A stretch of 64,000 nucleotides of DNA from Caldilinea sp. CFX5. Lineage in GTDB: Bacteria; Chloroflexota; Anaerolineae; Caldilineales; Caldilineaceae. Position numbers and translations under genes: made by a program. Position 1 is the stretch's first letter; each line of letters starts with the position of its first letter. This document shows positions 8,025 to 16,295 of the stretch, one piece after another. The stretch spans positions 62,001 through 126,000 of the forward strand of contig QWII01000025.1 in the NCBI GenBank assembly GCA_021405325.1, read 5' to 3'. The notes beneath the pieces were generated by a model, which saw only the letters and a list, made by a program, of their open reading frames with translations, was not told where the DNA came from and made no database searches.

Positions 8025-9236
8025 GTGGCGGAAATGATGGAATTGGCGACGGTTGAGTTTTTGTTATCACCGGTTGCGCAGGTTGCCTTGGCCACGTTGA
8101 AAGAGCGTGACCTGGCCGAGACGCAGACGTTGGCGGTGTTGCAATCGTTGCGGCGGCAATTTACTGCGGTTGAGGCGGGTGCGTTGCTAAGTCTGGCAAG
8201 GGTACGTCAGCGGGCCAGGGCTAAATTCCCTGCTGCGGATCGCCTCTTTTTTACAGCAGAAGCGTTGGAGCAAGCAACCGCCTGGCCGATTGCCCAGTGG
8301 CGGGCGGCGTGGCTTGACCAGCAGGCGCCGCCGGGTGCGCTCTTGGACTTGGGCTGCGGCATTGGCGGGGATCTGCTGGCGTTGGCGCAGCGGCGACCCG
8401 TGATCGCCTTTGAAACCGATCCGGTGCGTATTCGCCTGGCAGAGGCTAACGTGGCAGCGCTGGGGCTACGGGAACAGGTGCAATTCATCCAGGCTGATTG
8501 GACAGCGTGGTTGGCCGCTGATCGGTTGCCGCCCGCCGCGGCCGCCTTTGCCGATCCGGCGCGACGGGTGGAGGGGCGGCGGCTCTTTTCCGTCGAGGCG
8601 ATGCAGCCGCCGCTGTCGCAATTGCTCGCTTTACAACGCCGGTTGCCGCACCTGGGGGTCAAAACCATGCCGGGGATAGCGGATGAAGAGATTCCCGCCA
8701 ATAGCGGCGTCGAATTTATTAGCCATGAAGGCGTCTGTAAAGAGGCCATCTTATGGTTTGGTGATTTAATGAAACATTCGCGCTGGGCCAGCGTATATAT
8801 CGAACAGGGGTGGGTATCACTGCCGGGGGACAATGAACAAAAACCGCCCGTCGGTCCAGTGGAGGCTGGTTATACTTTGCATGAACCTGATCCGGCGTTG
8901 ATTCGGGCCGGCGTGTTCACCGAACTTTGTCGCCAGCTGGAGGCCCATCTCTTTGATCCGCAGATTGCCTATCTGGTTTCAGCGGCGGCCAAAACCGACC
9001 CGCTGGTGCAGAGCTTTGTGATTCAGGAAGTGCATAGCTTTAACCTCAAGTTGCTCAACCGCCGGTTACAGGCGCTGGGCTATCATGTGGTTGAACTGAA
9101 GAAACGGGGCGTCCCCTTCCAACCGGAAGAGTTACGCCCGCGCCTCAAGTTACCCACCACGGGCAAATCGGGCGTGGTCATCTTTACCCGGCGGAGCGAT
9201 GAACGGTTGATGTTACTGGGGGAACGGGTTGTGTAG
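8025..9236 (+). CDS. Class I SAM-dependent methyltransferase with THUMP-like domain
   Basis: 403 residues. A helical N-terminal part is followed by a Rossmann methyltransferase core with motif I LLDLGCGIGGDLLA (near 107) and a motif-II acid in FETDPVR. A DPARR segment matches the catalytic-loop position, and a C-terminal THUMP-like region ends VIFTRRSDERLML. Relatives are annotated as THUMP-like methyltransferases, probably acting on RNA; the substrate is unknown. The frame opens at GTG 8025; ATG 8034 or 8037 are alternative starts. The stop codon TAG is formed at the edge of the GTAGACAG palindrome. Confidence 0.82.
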   Translation: MAEMMELATVEFLLSPVAQVALATLKERDLAETQTLAVLQSLRRQFTAVEAGALLSLARVRQRARAKFPAADRLFFTAEALEQATAWPIAQWRAAWLDQQAPPGALLDLGCGIGGDLLALAQRRPVIAFETDPVRIRLAEANVAALGLREQVQFIQADWTAWLAADRLPPAAAAFADPARRVEGRRLFSVEAMQPPLSQLLALQRRLPHLGVKTMPGIADEEIPANSGVEFISHEGVCKEAILWFGDLMKHSRWASVYIEQGWVSLPGDNEQKPPVGPVEAGYTLHEPDPALIRAGVFTELCRQLEAHLFDPQIAYLVSAAAKTDPLVQSFVIQEVHSFNLKLLNRRLQALGYHVVELKKRGVPFQPEELRPRLKLPTTGKSGVVIFTRRSDERLMLLGERVV

Positions 9237-9328
9237 GTAGACAGGTAGACAGGTAGACAGGGCGGTAATGACCTATGCACCTGTGTACCTATCTACCTGT
9301 CTACCTGTCTACCTGTCTACCTATCTAC
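9233..9328. repeat. GTAGACAG tandem-unit palindrome
   Basis: GTAGGTAGACAGGTAGACAG (9233 on) is mirrored by ACCTGTCTACCTGTCTACCT up to 9328. The arms consist of 8-bp GTAGACAG units, with more units on the right than on the left. The same unit is used in the palindrome at 34186-34284. Confidence 0.9.
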
Positions 9329-9350
9329 CGATATTACAGGAGAAGTTACA

Positions 9351-9620
9351 ATGGTACGTGAAGTATTAGTCGAAGAACCAATCAATGCGTTGGTGCGGGT
9401 GATGGGGGATGGCAATGTGCGTCCCACTTCTTTTCTGTGGCGTGATCGCACACGCTATGTCAATCACATTGGTCGCCAATGGGAAGAACGCCAGGCCGGC
9501 AAGACGATCCGCCACTATCTGGTGCAGACGGTCGATGACAACACCTACGAACTCTGCCTAGACCCGGCGACCAACGCCTGGTCGATCCAACGCGCCTGGC
9601 TGCGCGATGTTGTCGTCTAG
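9351..9620 (+). CDS. Small DUF6504-like protein
   Basis: 89 residues. The pattern PTSFLWRDRTRYV, W followed by charged residues, YELCLDPATNAWSI and an RAW near the end resembles DUF6504, a small beta-rich family often found near DNA polymerase Y genes. No such neighbour exists here. Ribosome site AGGAGAA before ATG 9351. It stands alone between two palindromes. Confidence 0.55.
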   Translation: MVREVLVEEPINALVRVMGDGNVRPTSFLWRDRTRYVNHIGRQWEERQAGKTIRHYLVQTVDDNTYELCLDPATNAWSIQRAWLRDVVV

Positions 9621-9646
9621 CACAATCAAGCCAGCAAACTATATCG

Positions 9647-9715
9647 TGACAGGGTGACAAGGTGAGGCATCACGGCTATTTCACCCCTTCACCCCTTCAC
9701 CTTGTCACCCTGTCA
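9647..9715. repeat. 19-bp perfect palindrome (GTGACAAG units)
   Basis: TGACAGGGTGACAAGGTGA (9647-9665) is exactly mirrored at 9697-9715. The extra CACCCCTT units in the loop are of the same style. Confidence 0.92.
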
Positions 9716-9732
9716 TTCTTCGGGGGAATTTT

Positions 9733-11052
9733 ATGCACTTGTCCATCAAACAGCTTCTACACCTTTGTCTTCTCCTCACCCCGCTCTTGTTGACCCAGTG
9801 TGGCGGTGAAGCAACGCCGGAACCGGTAGCGAAAGAGCCGGTCGAACTGACCTTGATCTCCTTTGAAAGCACCGGGGCCTGGCGGGCAGCAGAAGATCAT
9901 GCGATCAAGCAATTCCAGACGCGTGAACCCAACATCACCTTTGACCACCAGGAGTTTCGCCAGGCGCCGCAAAGCTACCTGACCCAGACGCCGCCACCGG
10001 ATATGATGACCAGTGGCGCCTACTCGTTTCTGACCCAGGCGGCGCAACAAAATCTCGTCCTGGATCTCACCGAACTGTGGGCCGAGACGGGGTTGCGTGA
10101 CGCCTTCCCTGCTGGTTTCCAAAGTTTGAGCGCCTATGAGGGCAAGCAATATTATCTGCCGGTCGGCTACGCCTGGAGCGCGATCTACTATAATCGCGCC
10201 ATCTTTGACCAGTACGGTCTGCAGCCGCCCCAAAGTTGGGAGGAATTTCTTGCCATCTGTGACACCTTGTTAGCAAACGGCGAGACGCCGCTAACGCTGG
10301 CCGGGCAGGATACCTGGCTCACCCTCCTTTGGTTTGATTATCTCAGTCTACGTCTCAACGGCGCCGCCTTTCACCGGGCGCTGCTACAAGGGCAACTCCC
10401 CTATAACGACAGCCGGGTGCTGACCGTGGTGGAGCAGTGGAGTCAACTATTGGGCAACGGCTATTTCGTCGAACGGCCGGAGCAGAACAGCGCCCTCTTG
10501 AGCTTGATGGCGCTCATGCGCACAGACAACAATGTGTTACAAGAACAAAAAGCCGTGATGATACTGGTCAGTCCTTTCTGGATGACCGAGTTGCCCACCA
10601 AGTACCACGAGGAGATCGACTTCTTCCGCTTCCCGGTCATAGACCCGGCCACGCCCACCGCTGAGGTGGTGACGACGCTGGGCTATATGGCGCCAAGTAA
10701 TGGGCAACATCGTAGCGAAACGTTGGCCTTTCTCACCTACATGGGGTCGAAGGAAGGGCAAACGACCATGATGCAACAACTGGGCAAAGGCACCATTTGG
10801 GCGCCGGCGCGCGATGATATTGACGCCGCCCTTTTGTCACCGGCGCTCAAACAAGGCAAGGAAATTGTGCGTGACGTACCCGATCTAGTCTCGCCCTTTA
10901 TACTCACCCTGCCGACCGAAATGTGGCCGCTGATGGAGCGGGCGGTTGAAAGCTTTTTGCGCAACCCAGACCAGATCGATGAGTTTGTCAATGCAATGGA
11001 AGAAGTACGTCAGCAGGCAGTCGATGAAGGTTGGCTCAAGCCGACGCAATAA
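9733..11052 (+). CDS. Extracellular solute-binding lipoprotein (ABC, family 1)
   Basis: 439 residues. The signal peptide has a lipobox LLTQ-C23. The mature part has the type-I sugar-binding-protein pattern: ELTLISFES, a PPDMMTSGAYSFL strand, LPVGYAWSAIYYNRAIFDQYG, and LTLAGQDTWL. These proteins feed sugars or polyols to ABC importers. No permease or ATPase of the matching class is adjacent, so it is an orphan here and the ligand cannot be named. Confidence 0.88.
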   Translation: MHLSIKQLLHLCLLLTPLLLTQCGGEATPEPVAKEPVELTLISFESTGAWRAAEDHAIKQFQTREPNITFDHQEFRQAPQSYLTQTPPPDMMTSGAYSFLTQAAQQNLVLDLTELWAETGLRDAFPAGFQSLSAYEGKQYYLPVGYAWSAIYYNRAIFDQYGLQPPQSWEEFLAICDTLLANGETPLTLAGQDTWLTLLWFDYLSLRLNGAAFHRALLQGQLPYNDSRVLTVVEQWSQLLGNGYFVERPEQNSALLSLMALMRTDNNVLQEQKAVMILVSPFWMTELPTKYHEEIDFFRFPVIDPATPTAEVVTTLGYMAPSNGQHRSETLAFLTYMGSKEGQTTMMQQLGKGTIWAPARDDIDAALLSPALKQGKEIVRDVPDLVSPFILTLPTEMWPLMERAVESFLRNPDQIDEFVNAMEEVRQQAVDEGWLKPTQ

Positions 11053-11104
11053 AGGAGCGACAAAGCCAAACTCGACGAAAAGCGGGCAAAATTGCGCAAC
11101 CCTA

Positions 11105-11133
11105 TTGACAAGCCGCCTACTCTCTGCTATGCT
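11105..11133 (+). promoter_or_regulatory. Strong sigma70-type promoter
   Basis: TTGACA (11105-11110) is followed by exactly 17 bases and TATGCT (11128-11133). It lies 53 bases after the stop of the binding-protein gene and drives a stretch without a convincing reading frame, ending in the terminator at 11291-11331. Confidence 0.65.
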
Positions 11134-11139
11134 TGTCGG

Positions 11140-11331
11140 CAGCGTGCCGTCTTTGTTGTTTGGATGACCAGTTAATTGATGAATCAGCAAATTCGCTTTA
11201 CCTACGTACCGCAAATGATTTGGATCCTTTCCGTTACTGCAATGGAGAGACGTTGGTTCGCGGGGTAGGCGATGCTGTAGGATCGTATCACCAAAGGCCG
11301 TGGACCGTCGCCAAGTCCACGGCCTTTTTTA
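11140..11331 (+). ncRNA. Candidate small RNA or leader RNA (about 190 nt)
   Basis: Bounded by the TTGACA-N17-TATGCT promoter and a strong intrinsic terminator, with no good reading frame between. Local pairing potential exists (CAAAT near 11190 with ATTTG near 11215). I do not recognise a known RNA family. It could be a free small RNA, or a leader that controls the ABC exporter operon starting at 11473 by attenuation. Confidence 0.4.
11291..11331 (+). terminator. Intrinsic terminator
   Basis: AAAGGCCGTGGAC (11293-11305) pairs with GTCCACGGCCTTT (11315-11327), 13 bp perfect, followed by TTTTT. Confidence 0.9.
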
Positions 11332-11339
11332 GTTGTTGC

Positions 11340-11376
11340 ACAAGCCGTGGGGGAGATACCTGCGGCTTGTTTTATT
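11340..11376 (+). terminator. Second intrinsic terminator
   Basis: ACAAGCCG pairs with CGGCTTGT, followed by TTTATT. It lies directly after the first terminator. Confidence 0.65.
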
Positions 11377-11382
11377 GGGAAA

Positions 11383-11427
11383 AGAGAGATTGAGAGATTG
11401 GGTTTCTCTCAATCTCCTTATCTCTTC
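11383..11427. repeat. AGATTGAG-unit palindrome
   Basis: AGAGAGATTGAGAGATTGGG is followed by TTTCTCTCAATCTCCTTATC: the same units as at 3486-3563 and 5601-5763, but shorter and less exact. Just upstream of the ABC exporter operon. Confidence 0.8.
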
Positions 11428-11472
11428 TGATAATCCAACTTTGAGCCGTCAACTGTTTCTTGGAGGTGACTC

Positions 11473-12549
11473 ATGCCAGCCATCGACGTACAGAACCTGC
11501 ACAAGAGCTTCCGCACCAAGCGCAAAGCCGCCGGATTTCAGGGCAGCTTCCGTTCCCTCTGGCGACCGGAGTGGCAGACCGTTGAAGCGGTACGCGCCAT
11601 TTCGTTTGCCATGGAAGAGGGGGAGTTGCTCGGCTTTATCGGCCCCAACGGCGCCGGCAAATCGACGACGATCAAGATGCTCACCGGCATCCTCTACCCC
11701 ACCAGCGGGCAGGCGACGGTATTGGGCTATACGCCGTGGTCCCAGCGGCGCGCGCTGGCCTATCACATCGGCACGGTCTTTGGGCAGCGGCCCCAGCTTT
11801 GGTATCACCTGCCGGCCATGGACACCTTCTATCTCTTCGGCAAGATTTACGAAGTGGATGAGCGCACGATCCGCCAGCGCATTGGCTTTCTGGCCGAAGC
11901 CTTTGAGATTGCGGATTTGTTAGAGACGCCGGTGCGCAAGTTGTCGTTGGGACAGCGGATGCGGTGTGAGGTGGCGGCCTCCTTGCTGCACAAACCCAAG
12001 TTGCTGCTCTTGGATGAACCGTCGATCGGGCTGGATGTGGTGGCGAAACAGCGCATTCGTGACACGATCAAGCGCATGAATGAGATCGAGAAGGTCGGCG
12101 TGCTGCTCACCTCCCATGATGCCGGCGACATTGAGGCGCTCTGTAAACGGGTCATCATTGTCAATCATGGGCAGATCGTTTATCAAGACAAAGTGTCGGC
12201 GCTCAAACGCAACTTTCTGACCGACAAGCAGATCGACGTGCGCTATGCCGAGCAATTGCCCGCCGATTTTCACCTGGACGGCGTCGAGGTGGTAAAACAA
12301 GGAACCTACGGCGCTAAACTGCGGGTCGATACCAAGACGACGCCGGTGGAACGGATGATGGCGCAACTGGCGGGGGTGGGCAGCCTGGTCGATGTGACCA
12401 TCTCCGATCCCTCGCTGGAAGAGGTGATTCGGACGATCTATGAGCAGGCCGCGCCGAGGGCTACGCCTGCTGAGACGGTAAATGGTGGCAGTCAGGCAAG
12501 TCAAAATGGGCATAAGCAGGGCGCCCCGGAGAAAGTGAGGGCAGCATGA
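11473..12549 (+). CDS. ABC-2 type exporter, ATP-binding protein
   Basis: 358 residues. Walker A GPNGAGKST (57 on), a Q-loop in GQRPQLW, signature LSLGQRM (158 on, LSGGQ variant), Walker B LLLLDEPS (177 on) and switch His in LLTSHD. The C-terminal 100 residues follow the DrrA/NatA-type exporter pattern. An unusual Arg-rich insert (FRTKRKAAGFQGSFRSLWRP) precedes the core, as in the ABC-2 subgroup next to permeases of this type. Ribosome site GGAGGTGA before ATG. It overlaps the first permease by 4 bp, so it forms an operon. Substrate unknown. Confidence 0.93.
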   Translation: MPAIDVQNLHKSFRTKRKAAGFQGSFRSLWRPEWQTVEAVRAISFAMEEGELLGFIGPNGAGKSTTIKMLTGILYPTSGQATVLGYTPWSQRRALAYHIGTVFGQRPQLWYHLPAMDTFYLFGKIYEVDERTIRQRIGFLAEAFEIADLLETPVRKLSLGQRMRCEVAASLLHKPKLLLLDEPSIGLDVVAKQRIRDTIKRMNEIEKVGVLLTSHDAGDIEALCKRVIIVNHGQIVYQDKVSALKRNFLTDKQIDVRYAEQLPADFHLDGVEVVKQGTYGAKLRVDTKTTPVERMMAQLAGVGSLVDVTISDPSLEEVIRTIYEQAAPRATPAETVNGGSQASQNGHKQGAPEKVRAA

Positions 12550-13331
12550 GCAAATATTGGGCGATCTTTCAAACACAACTGCTCAACAACCTGGCCTATG
12601 TCGGCAACCTGCTGACCGGGAGCATTGCGATCGTCATCTTTATGTTTATCTTTGCCCAGCTTTGGCGCGTCGCCTATAGCTCGACAGGAAACAGCGTCAT
12701 TGCCGGTTTGTCATTCCATGATGTGCTTTGGTACTTGCTGCTGGCTGAAGTGATCGAACTGAGCAAACCGCGCCTAGCGCAAGGCATTGCCCAAACCGTG
12801 CGCGACGGGTCGATTGCCTACCAACTGAGCAAACCCTACAACTTCCTGCTCTATCAATGCAGTGTGGGGTTGGGTGATAGTGTTCTCAAAGTGATCTTTA
12901 ATGCCGTGGTAGGGGGCGCCATTGTCTGGCTCATGGTGGGACCGCCGCCTGATCCGCGCTGGTGGCCGTTGGTGTTGGTGACGGTCTTGGGCGCGTGGCT
13001 CATCTATTTCTGTTTCACGGCGCTGATCGGCTTGGCCGCCTTTGTCACCGAAGAAGTGCGCGCCTTTGAGTGGATCTACCAGAAACTGATCTTTATCCTG
13101 GGCGGCTTTCTAATCCCGCTCGATCTCTACCCGGCGTGGCTGCAACCTATCGCCAAAGCCACCCCCTTTGCCCAGGCGATCTACGGCCCGGCCCGCTTTT
13201 TTGTCGATCCGTCGCTGGAACGCTTTGGGCAGGTGCTGCTGGGACAATGGCTCTGGCTGGCCGCGCTGATTGGTCTATTGACCTTTCTCTACCAACAGAG
13301 CGCGCAGCGGTTGGCGATTAACGGCGGGTGA
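12546..13331 (+). CDS. ABC-2 family transporter permease 1
   Basis: 261 residues with about six membrane segments. It belongs to the ABC-2 permease family with the motif ELSKPRLAQGIAQTVRDGSIAYQLSKP, a coupling-helix region also seen in its neighbour as a diverged copy. It overlaps the ATPase gene by 4 bp. The stop TGA sits at the edge of the following ACACGAG palindrome. Confidence 0.88.
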   Translation: MSKYWAIFQTQLLNNLAYVGNLLTGSIAIVIFMFIFAQLWRVAYSSTGNSVIAGLSFHDVLWYLLLAEVIELSKPRLAQGIAQTVRDGSIAYQLSKPYNFLLYQCSVGLGDSVLKVIFNAVVGGAIVWLMVGPPPDPRWWPLVLVTVLGAWLIYFCFTALIGLAAFVTEEVRAFEWIYQKLIFILGGFLIPLDLYPAWLQPIAKATPFAQAIYGPARFFVDPSLERFGQVLLGQWLWLAALIGLLTFLYQQSAQRLAINGG

Positions 13332-13409
13332 GGCAAGACACGAGACACGAGACACGAGACATAGATCGAGTATTTCTCCTTGTCTCGTGTCTCCTGTCTC
13401 GTGTCTCAG
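13329..13409. repeat. ACACGAG tandem-unit palindrome
   Basis: TGAGGCAAGACACGAGACAC and following GAGACACGAGACA are mirrored by TGTCTCGTGTCTCCTGTCTC and GTGTCTCA up to 13408. It splits the exporter operon between the two permease genes. Confidence 0.88.
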
Positions 13410-13428
13410 TTCATGAGGGGGAACAACC

Positions 13429-14223
13429 ATGAAACGCATACAACGTGAACTACGCTTCCTCCTCGCCGTCTGGCAGGCGAACCTGCTGGCGGCGATGGAG
13501 TATCGGGCGGCCTTTTTGTCGCAGGTGATTGGGATGATGCTCAACAATGCCATCTACTTTATCTTTTGGATTCTCTTTTTCGAGCGTTTCCAGACGGTGC
13601 GGGGGTGGGCATTGAGTGATATGTTGCTGCTCTTCGGCGTGGTGGCAACGGGCTTTGGCGCAGCGATGGTACTCTTTGGCAATGCCCTGGCGCTGACGGA
13701 GGTGATTGCGGGTGGGCGGTTGGATTATTATCTTTCGCTGCCGCGTCCGGTCTTGCTCCATGTGTTGGCAACGGGGAGTCACGCCGCCGGCATTGGTGAT
13801 GTCACCTATGGCATTTTGAGTTTTTTGGCGGCGGGGTACTATACGTGGGATGCCTTTGCCCGGTTTCTCTTTGGCGTGGTGGTCGCCATGCTGCTCTTTA
13901 TCGCGGTGATGGTGGTTGTGCATAGCGCGGCCTTCTGGTTGGGTCAGGCCGATGTGCTGGCGGGACAGGCGTTCAATGCGCTGATCACCTTTTCGCTCTA
14001 TCCGCTCACCATGTTTGATGGCGTGGCGCGCTTTCTGCTCTTTACGATTTTGCCCGCCGCCTTTATCGGCGCGGTGCCGGCAGAGTTTGTGCGCTCATTT
14101 TCATGGACGGCACTGGGGCAGTTGCTGGTGGTGACAACTGTTTTTTTGACGCTGGCAATTATGGTCTTTTATCGTGGCCTGCGCCGATATGAGAGTGGCA
14201 GCGCGATTCAGACACAGGTTTAG
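13429..14223 (+). CDS. ABC-2 family transporter permease 2
   Basis: 264 residues, six predicted membrane segments, the same family as permease 1 (FQTVRGWALSDMLLLFGV and ALTEVIAGGRLDYYLSLPRP match the coupling region). Ribosome site GAGGGGGAA before ATG. With the ATPase it would form a two-permease exporter. The palindrome between the permeases (97 bp gap) may modulate expression. Confidence 0.88.
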   Translation: MKRIQRELRFLLAVWQANLLAAMEYRAAFLSQVIGMMLNNAIYFIFWILFFERFQTVRGWALSDMLLLFGVVATGFGAAMVLFGNALALTEVIAGGRLDYYLSLPRPVLLHVLATGSHAAGIGDVTYGILSFLAAGYYTWDAFARFLFGVVVAMLLFIAVMVVVHSAAFWLGQADVLAGQAFNALITFSLYPLTMFDGVARFLLFTILPAAFIGAVPAEFVRSFSWTALGQLLVVTTVFLTLAIMVFYRGLRRYESGSAIQTQV

Positions 14224-14263
14224 CACAGATAGGGCCATGAGTGAGTTACTCACTAAACATCAC

Positions 14264-14560
14264 TTATGGCTCTACATCGCCAGTCAATTGCAATACGGCA
14301 TAGCGATTTTCACGTTCTTGCCAAGCGGCTAAAAACTCATCATGACCGAGTACAATAGGGGCAGAAGAAAAGTCCGGATCGTTAACATAAATATCGATTG
14401 GCGCTCAATAGCAGCGTTGCTTGTTCAGTGGGTAATGATGGCGCTACGACAGCCACAGATGGATAGGTCATTCATGGCCCCTTTCGACAAATCGTTCTTC
14501 GGTGATGATAGTATAGCCGCAATACGCTGGTTCAAGCAAAATGGCTGGAAGTGCTGTACT
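14264..14560 (-). pseudogene. Remnant of a C39-like peptidase domain protein
   Basis: Minus-strand reading from about 14560 to the TAA at 14264-14266 gives one frame interrupted by three or more stops. Its last 45 codons are clean and read IDIYVNDPDFSSAPIVLGHD then EFLAAWQERENRYAVLQLTG. The Y-x-NDP followed by EFxxAW is the C-terminal signature of C39-like cysteine peptidase-fold proteins (NDP follows the catalytic His region). The Cys half is not preserved. I regard it as a decayed gene. Confidence 0.5.
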
Positions 14561-14626
14561 GCTCACTTTTGTACGACGTGCGTTACCTCAAATTTGCGTG
14601 AATCTAATTTTGGTATGCTGGAAAAG

Positions 14627-14655
14627 TTGACGTTTGATTGCGCTTTTGGTATGCT
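14627..14655 (+). promoter_or_regulatory. Sigma70-type promoter of the 33-residue peptide gene
   Basis: TTGACG (14627-14632), 17 bases, TATGCT (14650-14655). TTTTGGTATGCT occurs twice in direct order here (near 14609 and 14645). Confidence 0.65.
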
Positions 14656-14712
14656 TTGAACAGTGATCAGTTCTTCCCTTGTTTCATCATAAAAAGCAGA
14701 AAGGAGGTACAC

Positions 14713-14814
14713 ATGACAACAAAACAACAAAACGCTAAGTTTCTGAACAGCGTAGCGCTGTTGACCGCAACTGCATACCCTTGTGTGCCTCTGGCTGCAT
14801 CCACGGCAACGTAA
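14713..14814 (+). CDS. 33-residue peptide, unknown function
   Basis: A short frame with its own promoter (14627-14655), a near-perfect ribosome site (AAGGAGG at 14701, five to six bases from ATG) and its own terminator at 14862-14897. The peptide starts MTTKQQNAKFLNSVALLTAT and ends with a small-residue tail after a single Cys (AYPCVPLAA). It is basic then hydrophobic, like a short signal or membrane-active peptide. No homologue recognised. It could be a secreted peptide, a small membrane protein, or a leader. Confidence 0.55.
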   Translation: MTTKQQNAKFLNSVALLTATAYPCVPLAASTAT

Positions 14815-14861
14815 CCGATCAAGTCACTATGCTCGGTTGATGCTTGTCGTCACTTCGTCCG

Positions 14862-14897
14862 CAACGCCATGAGCGCCTCTGCTTGTGGCGTTTTTTT
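14862..14897 (+). terminator. Intrinsic terminator of the small-peptide unit
   Basis: AACGCCATGAGC pairs with GCTTGTGGCGTT, followed by TTTTTTA. Confidence 0.8.
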
Positions 14898-15018
14898 ATT
14901 TCCACAGTCAGCGCCTATCACCAGGGTATGGCCGGTCAAACGGCAGCAGCGCCAACGCGACGGTTGTTTGCTTCGTTTCGCTTATGCTTGACAATACCTA
15001 AAGGAGAGCGCTTTTTGC

Positions 15019-15801
15019 ATGACTCACACAACCTATGAATATGGCGGCATGATGGCCGAATTTTGGGATCTCTTTCGGGGCGACACCAGCAACTGGGCAG
15101 ATCGCTTTTTCTTCAAGGAGGTGGTCGCCCAATGTGGGCAACCGGTGCTGGATGTCGGCTGTGGCACCGGACGCTTGTTGCTCGACTTTATGCAGGATGG
15201 TATCGACATCGACGGTATGGACAACTCGCCGGAGATGCTCGACCGCTGCCGGCAAAAGGCAGCCAGCTTGGGCTTGGAACCGCGTCTTTACTTGCAAACA
15301 ATGGAGACGCTGGATCTGCCCCGGCGTTATCAGACGATCATCGTTCCCTCCAGTTCCTTTCAACTGGTCACGGACCCGGCGGATGCGCAGGAAGCGATGC
15401 GGCGGTTTTTCAATCACTTGTTACCGGGCGGCGTCCTGGTGATGCCCTTGATGGCGCTCTACACCGGTGACAACCAGGCGGCGGAGGTGGTGGAAGAATG
15501 GAGTCGCGAAACCGTGCGACCAGAAGATGGGGCGACCATTCGCCGCTGGTCGCGCTCACGGATTGATCGCATCAACGACCTGGAACACACCGAAGATCGC
15601 TACGAGATCATCCTAAATGGGGAGATCATCGCGTCGGAAAGCCATTCCCGTTCACCGGCAACGCGTGGCTATTCGCAGGCGCAGGCGCAACAGCTTTATA
15701 CGGAAGCCAGATTTACCAACCTGCGACTCACCAGTAACTTTACCCTTGAACCGTCGAAAGCAGAGGATACGCTCTTCTGTATCTGGGGCGCACGGCTGTA
15801 A
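15019..15801 (+). CDS. Class I SAM-dependent methyltransferase
   Basis: 260 residues. Motif I is VLDVGCGTGRLL (near 42-53), motif II is the acid in IDGMDNSPEML, and a post-motif LLPGGVLVMPLM follows. Substrate not predictable. Ribosome site AAAGGAGA upstream. It heads a tight run with two GNAT genes (gaps of 2 and 0 bases), so the three are probably one operon. Confidence 0.88.
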   Translation: MTHTTYEYGGMMAEFWDLFRGDTSNWADRFFFKEVVAQCGQPVLDVGCGTGRLLLDFMQDGIDIDGMDNSPEMLDRCRQKAASLGLEPRLYLQTMETLDLPRRYQTIIVPSSSFQLVTDPADAQEAMRRFFNHLLPGGVLVMPLMALYTGDNQAAEVVEEWSRETVRPEDGATIRRWSRSRIDRINDLEHTEDRYEIILNGEIIASESHSRSPATRGYSQAQAQQLYTEARFTNLRLTSNFTLEPSKAEDTLFCIWGARL

Positions 15802-15803
15802 GC

Positions 15804-16295
15804 ATGACAACCAAACAGCTTGCTTTGCGACAATTACAAAAGGACGACGCGCCCGCCTTACTGACCTTCTACAACGGTCTCAGCACCACAACGATTCACA
15901 ACTTTCGCCCTTTGCGTGAAAAGACGACGTTGGCGGTTTGCCAGGCAATTGTGCAGGCCAATACCGCCATGCCAGCGCCACGCTTTGACCTGGTGGCCTG
16001 GCATGGGGAGCAAATGGTCGGCTGGGCTTTTCTGGAACAGCTTACTAGCGCCGAACCACAACTCGGCCTCGGGGTAACTGATGCGTGGCAAGGGCAGGGA
16101 GTTGGGCGGGCGCTGCTGAACGGGTTGCTGGTTCAGGCGCGCCAATATCCGTTGCCAACGATTTATCTGATTGTTGTGCATGACAACCAGCGCGCCATCC
16201 ATCTCTATCAAAGCTGCGGCTTTGTGGCGTATGATCAACACTTTGATGACGAAGACCAACTGACCTATCTGTCGATGAGGAAGGAGATTGCTTGA
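15804..16295 (+). CDS. GNAT-family N-acetyltransferase
   Basis: 163 residues. The acetyl-CoA loop is visible as LGLGVTDAWQGQGVGRALLN (Q-x-x-G-x-G/A), followed by the beta-bulge IYLIVVHDNQRAIHLYQSCGF typical of GNAT motif B. Two bases after the methyltransferase stop. Substrate unknown. Confidence 0.9.
   Translation: MTTKQLALRQLQKDDAPALLTFYNGLSTTTIHNFRPLREKTTLAVCQAIVQANTAMPAPRFDLVAWHGEQMVGWAFLEQLTSAEPQLGLGVTDAWQGQGVGRALLNGLLVQARQYPLPTIYLIVVHDNQRAIHLYQSCGFVAYDQHFDDEDQLTYLSMRKEIA

Noticed and set aside
9233..9328. Repeats taken at first for a CRISPR array
   Set aside because: Units are 8 bp, directly adjacent and form a palindrome; there are no spacers.
11140..11331. 6S RNA, SRP RNA or a known riboswitch
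   Set aside because: I looked for the SRP loop, a T-box, TPP and GEMM core motifs and a 6S-like end-to-end stem; none is convincing, so it is left as an unassigned candidate.
14342..14659. Plus-strand 105-codon frame
   Set aside because: It lies antisense to the C39-like remnant, has no ribosome site and its composition is not coding-like. The minus-strand reading explains the sequence better.
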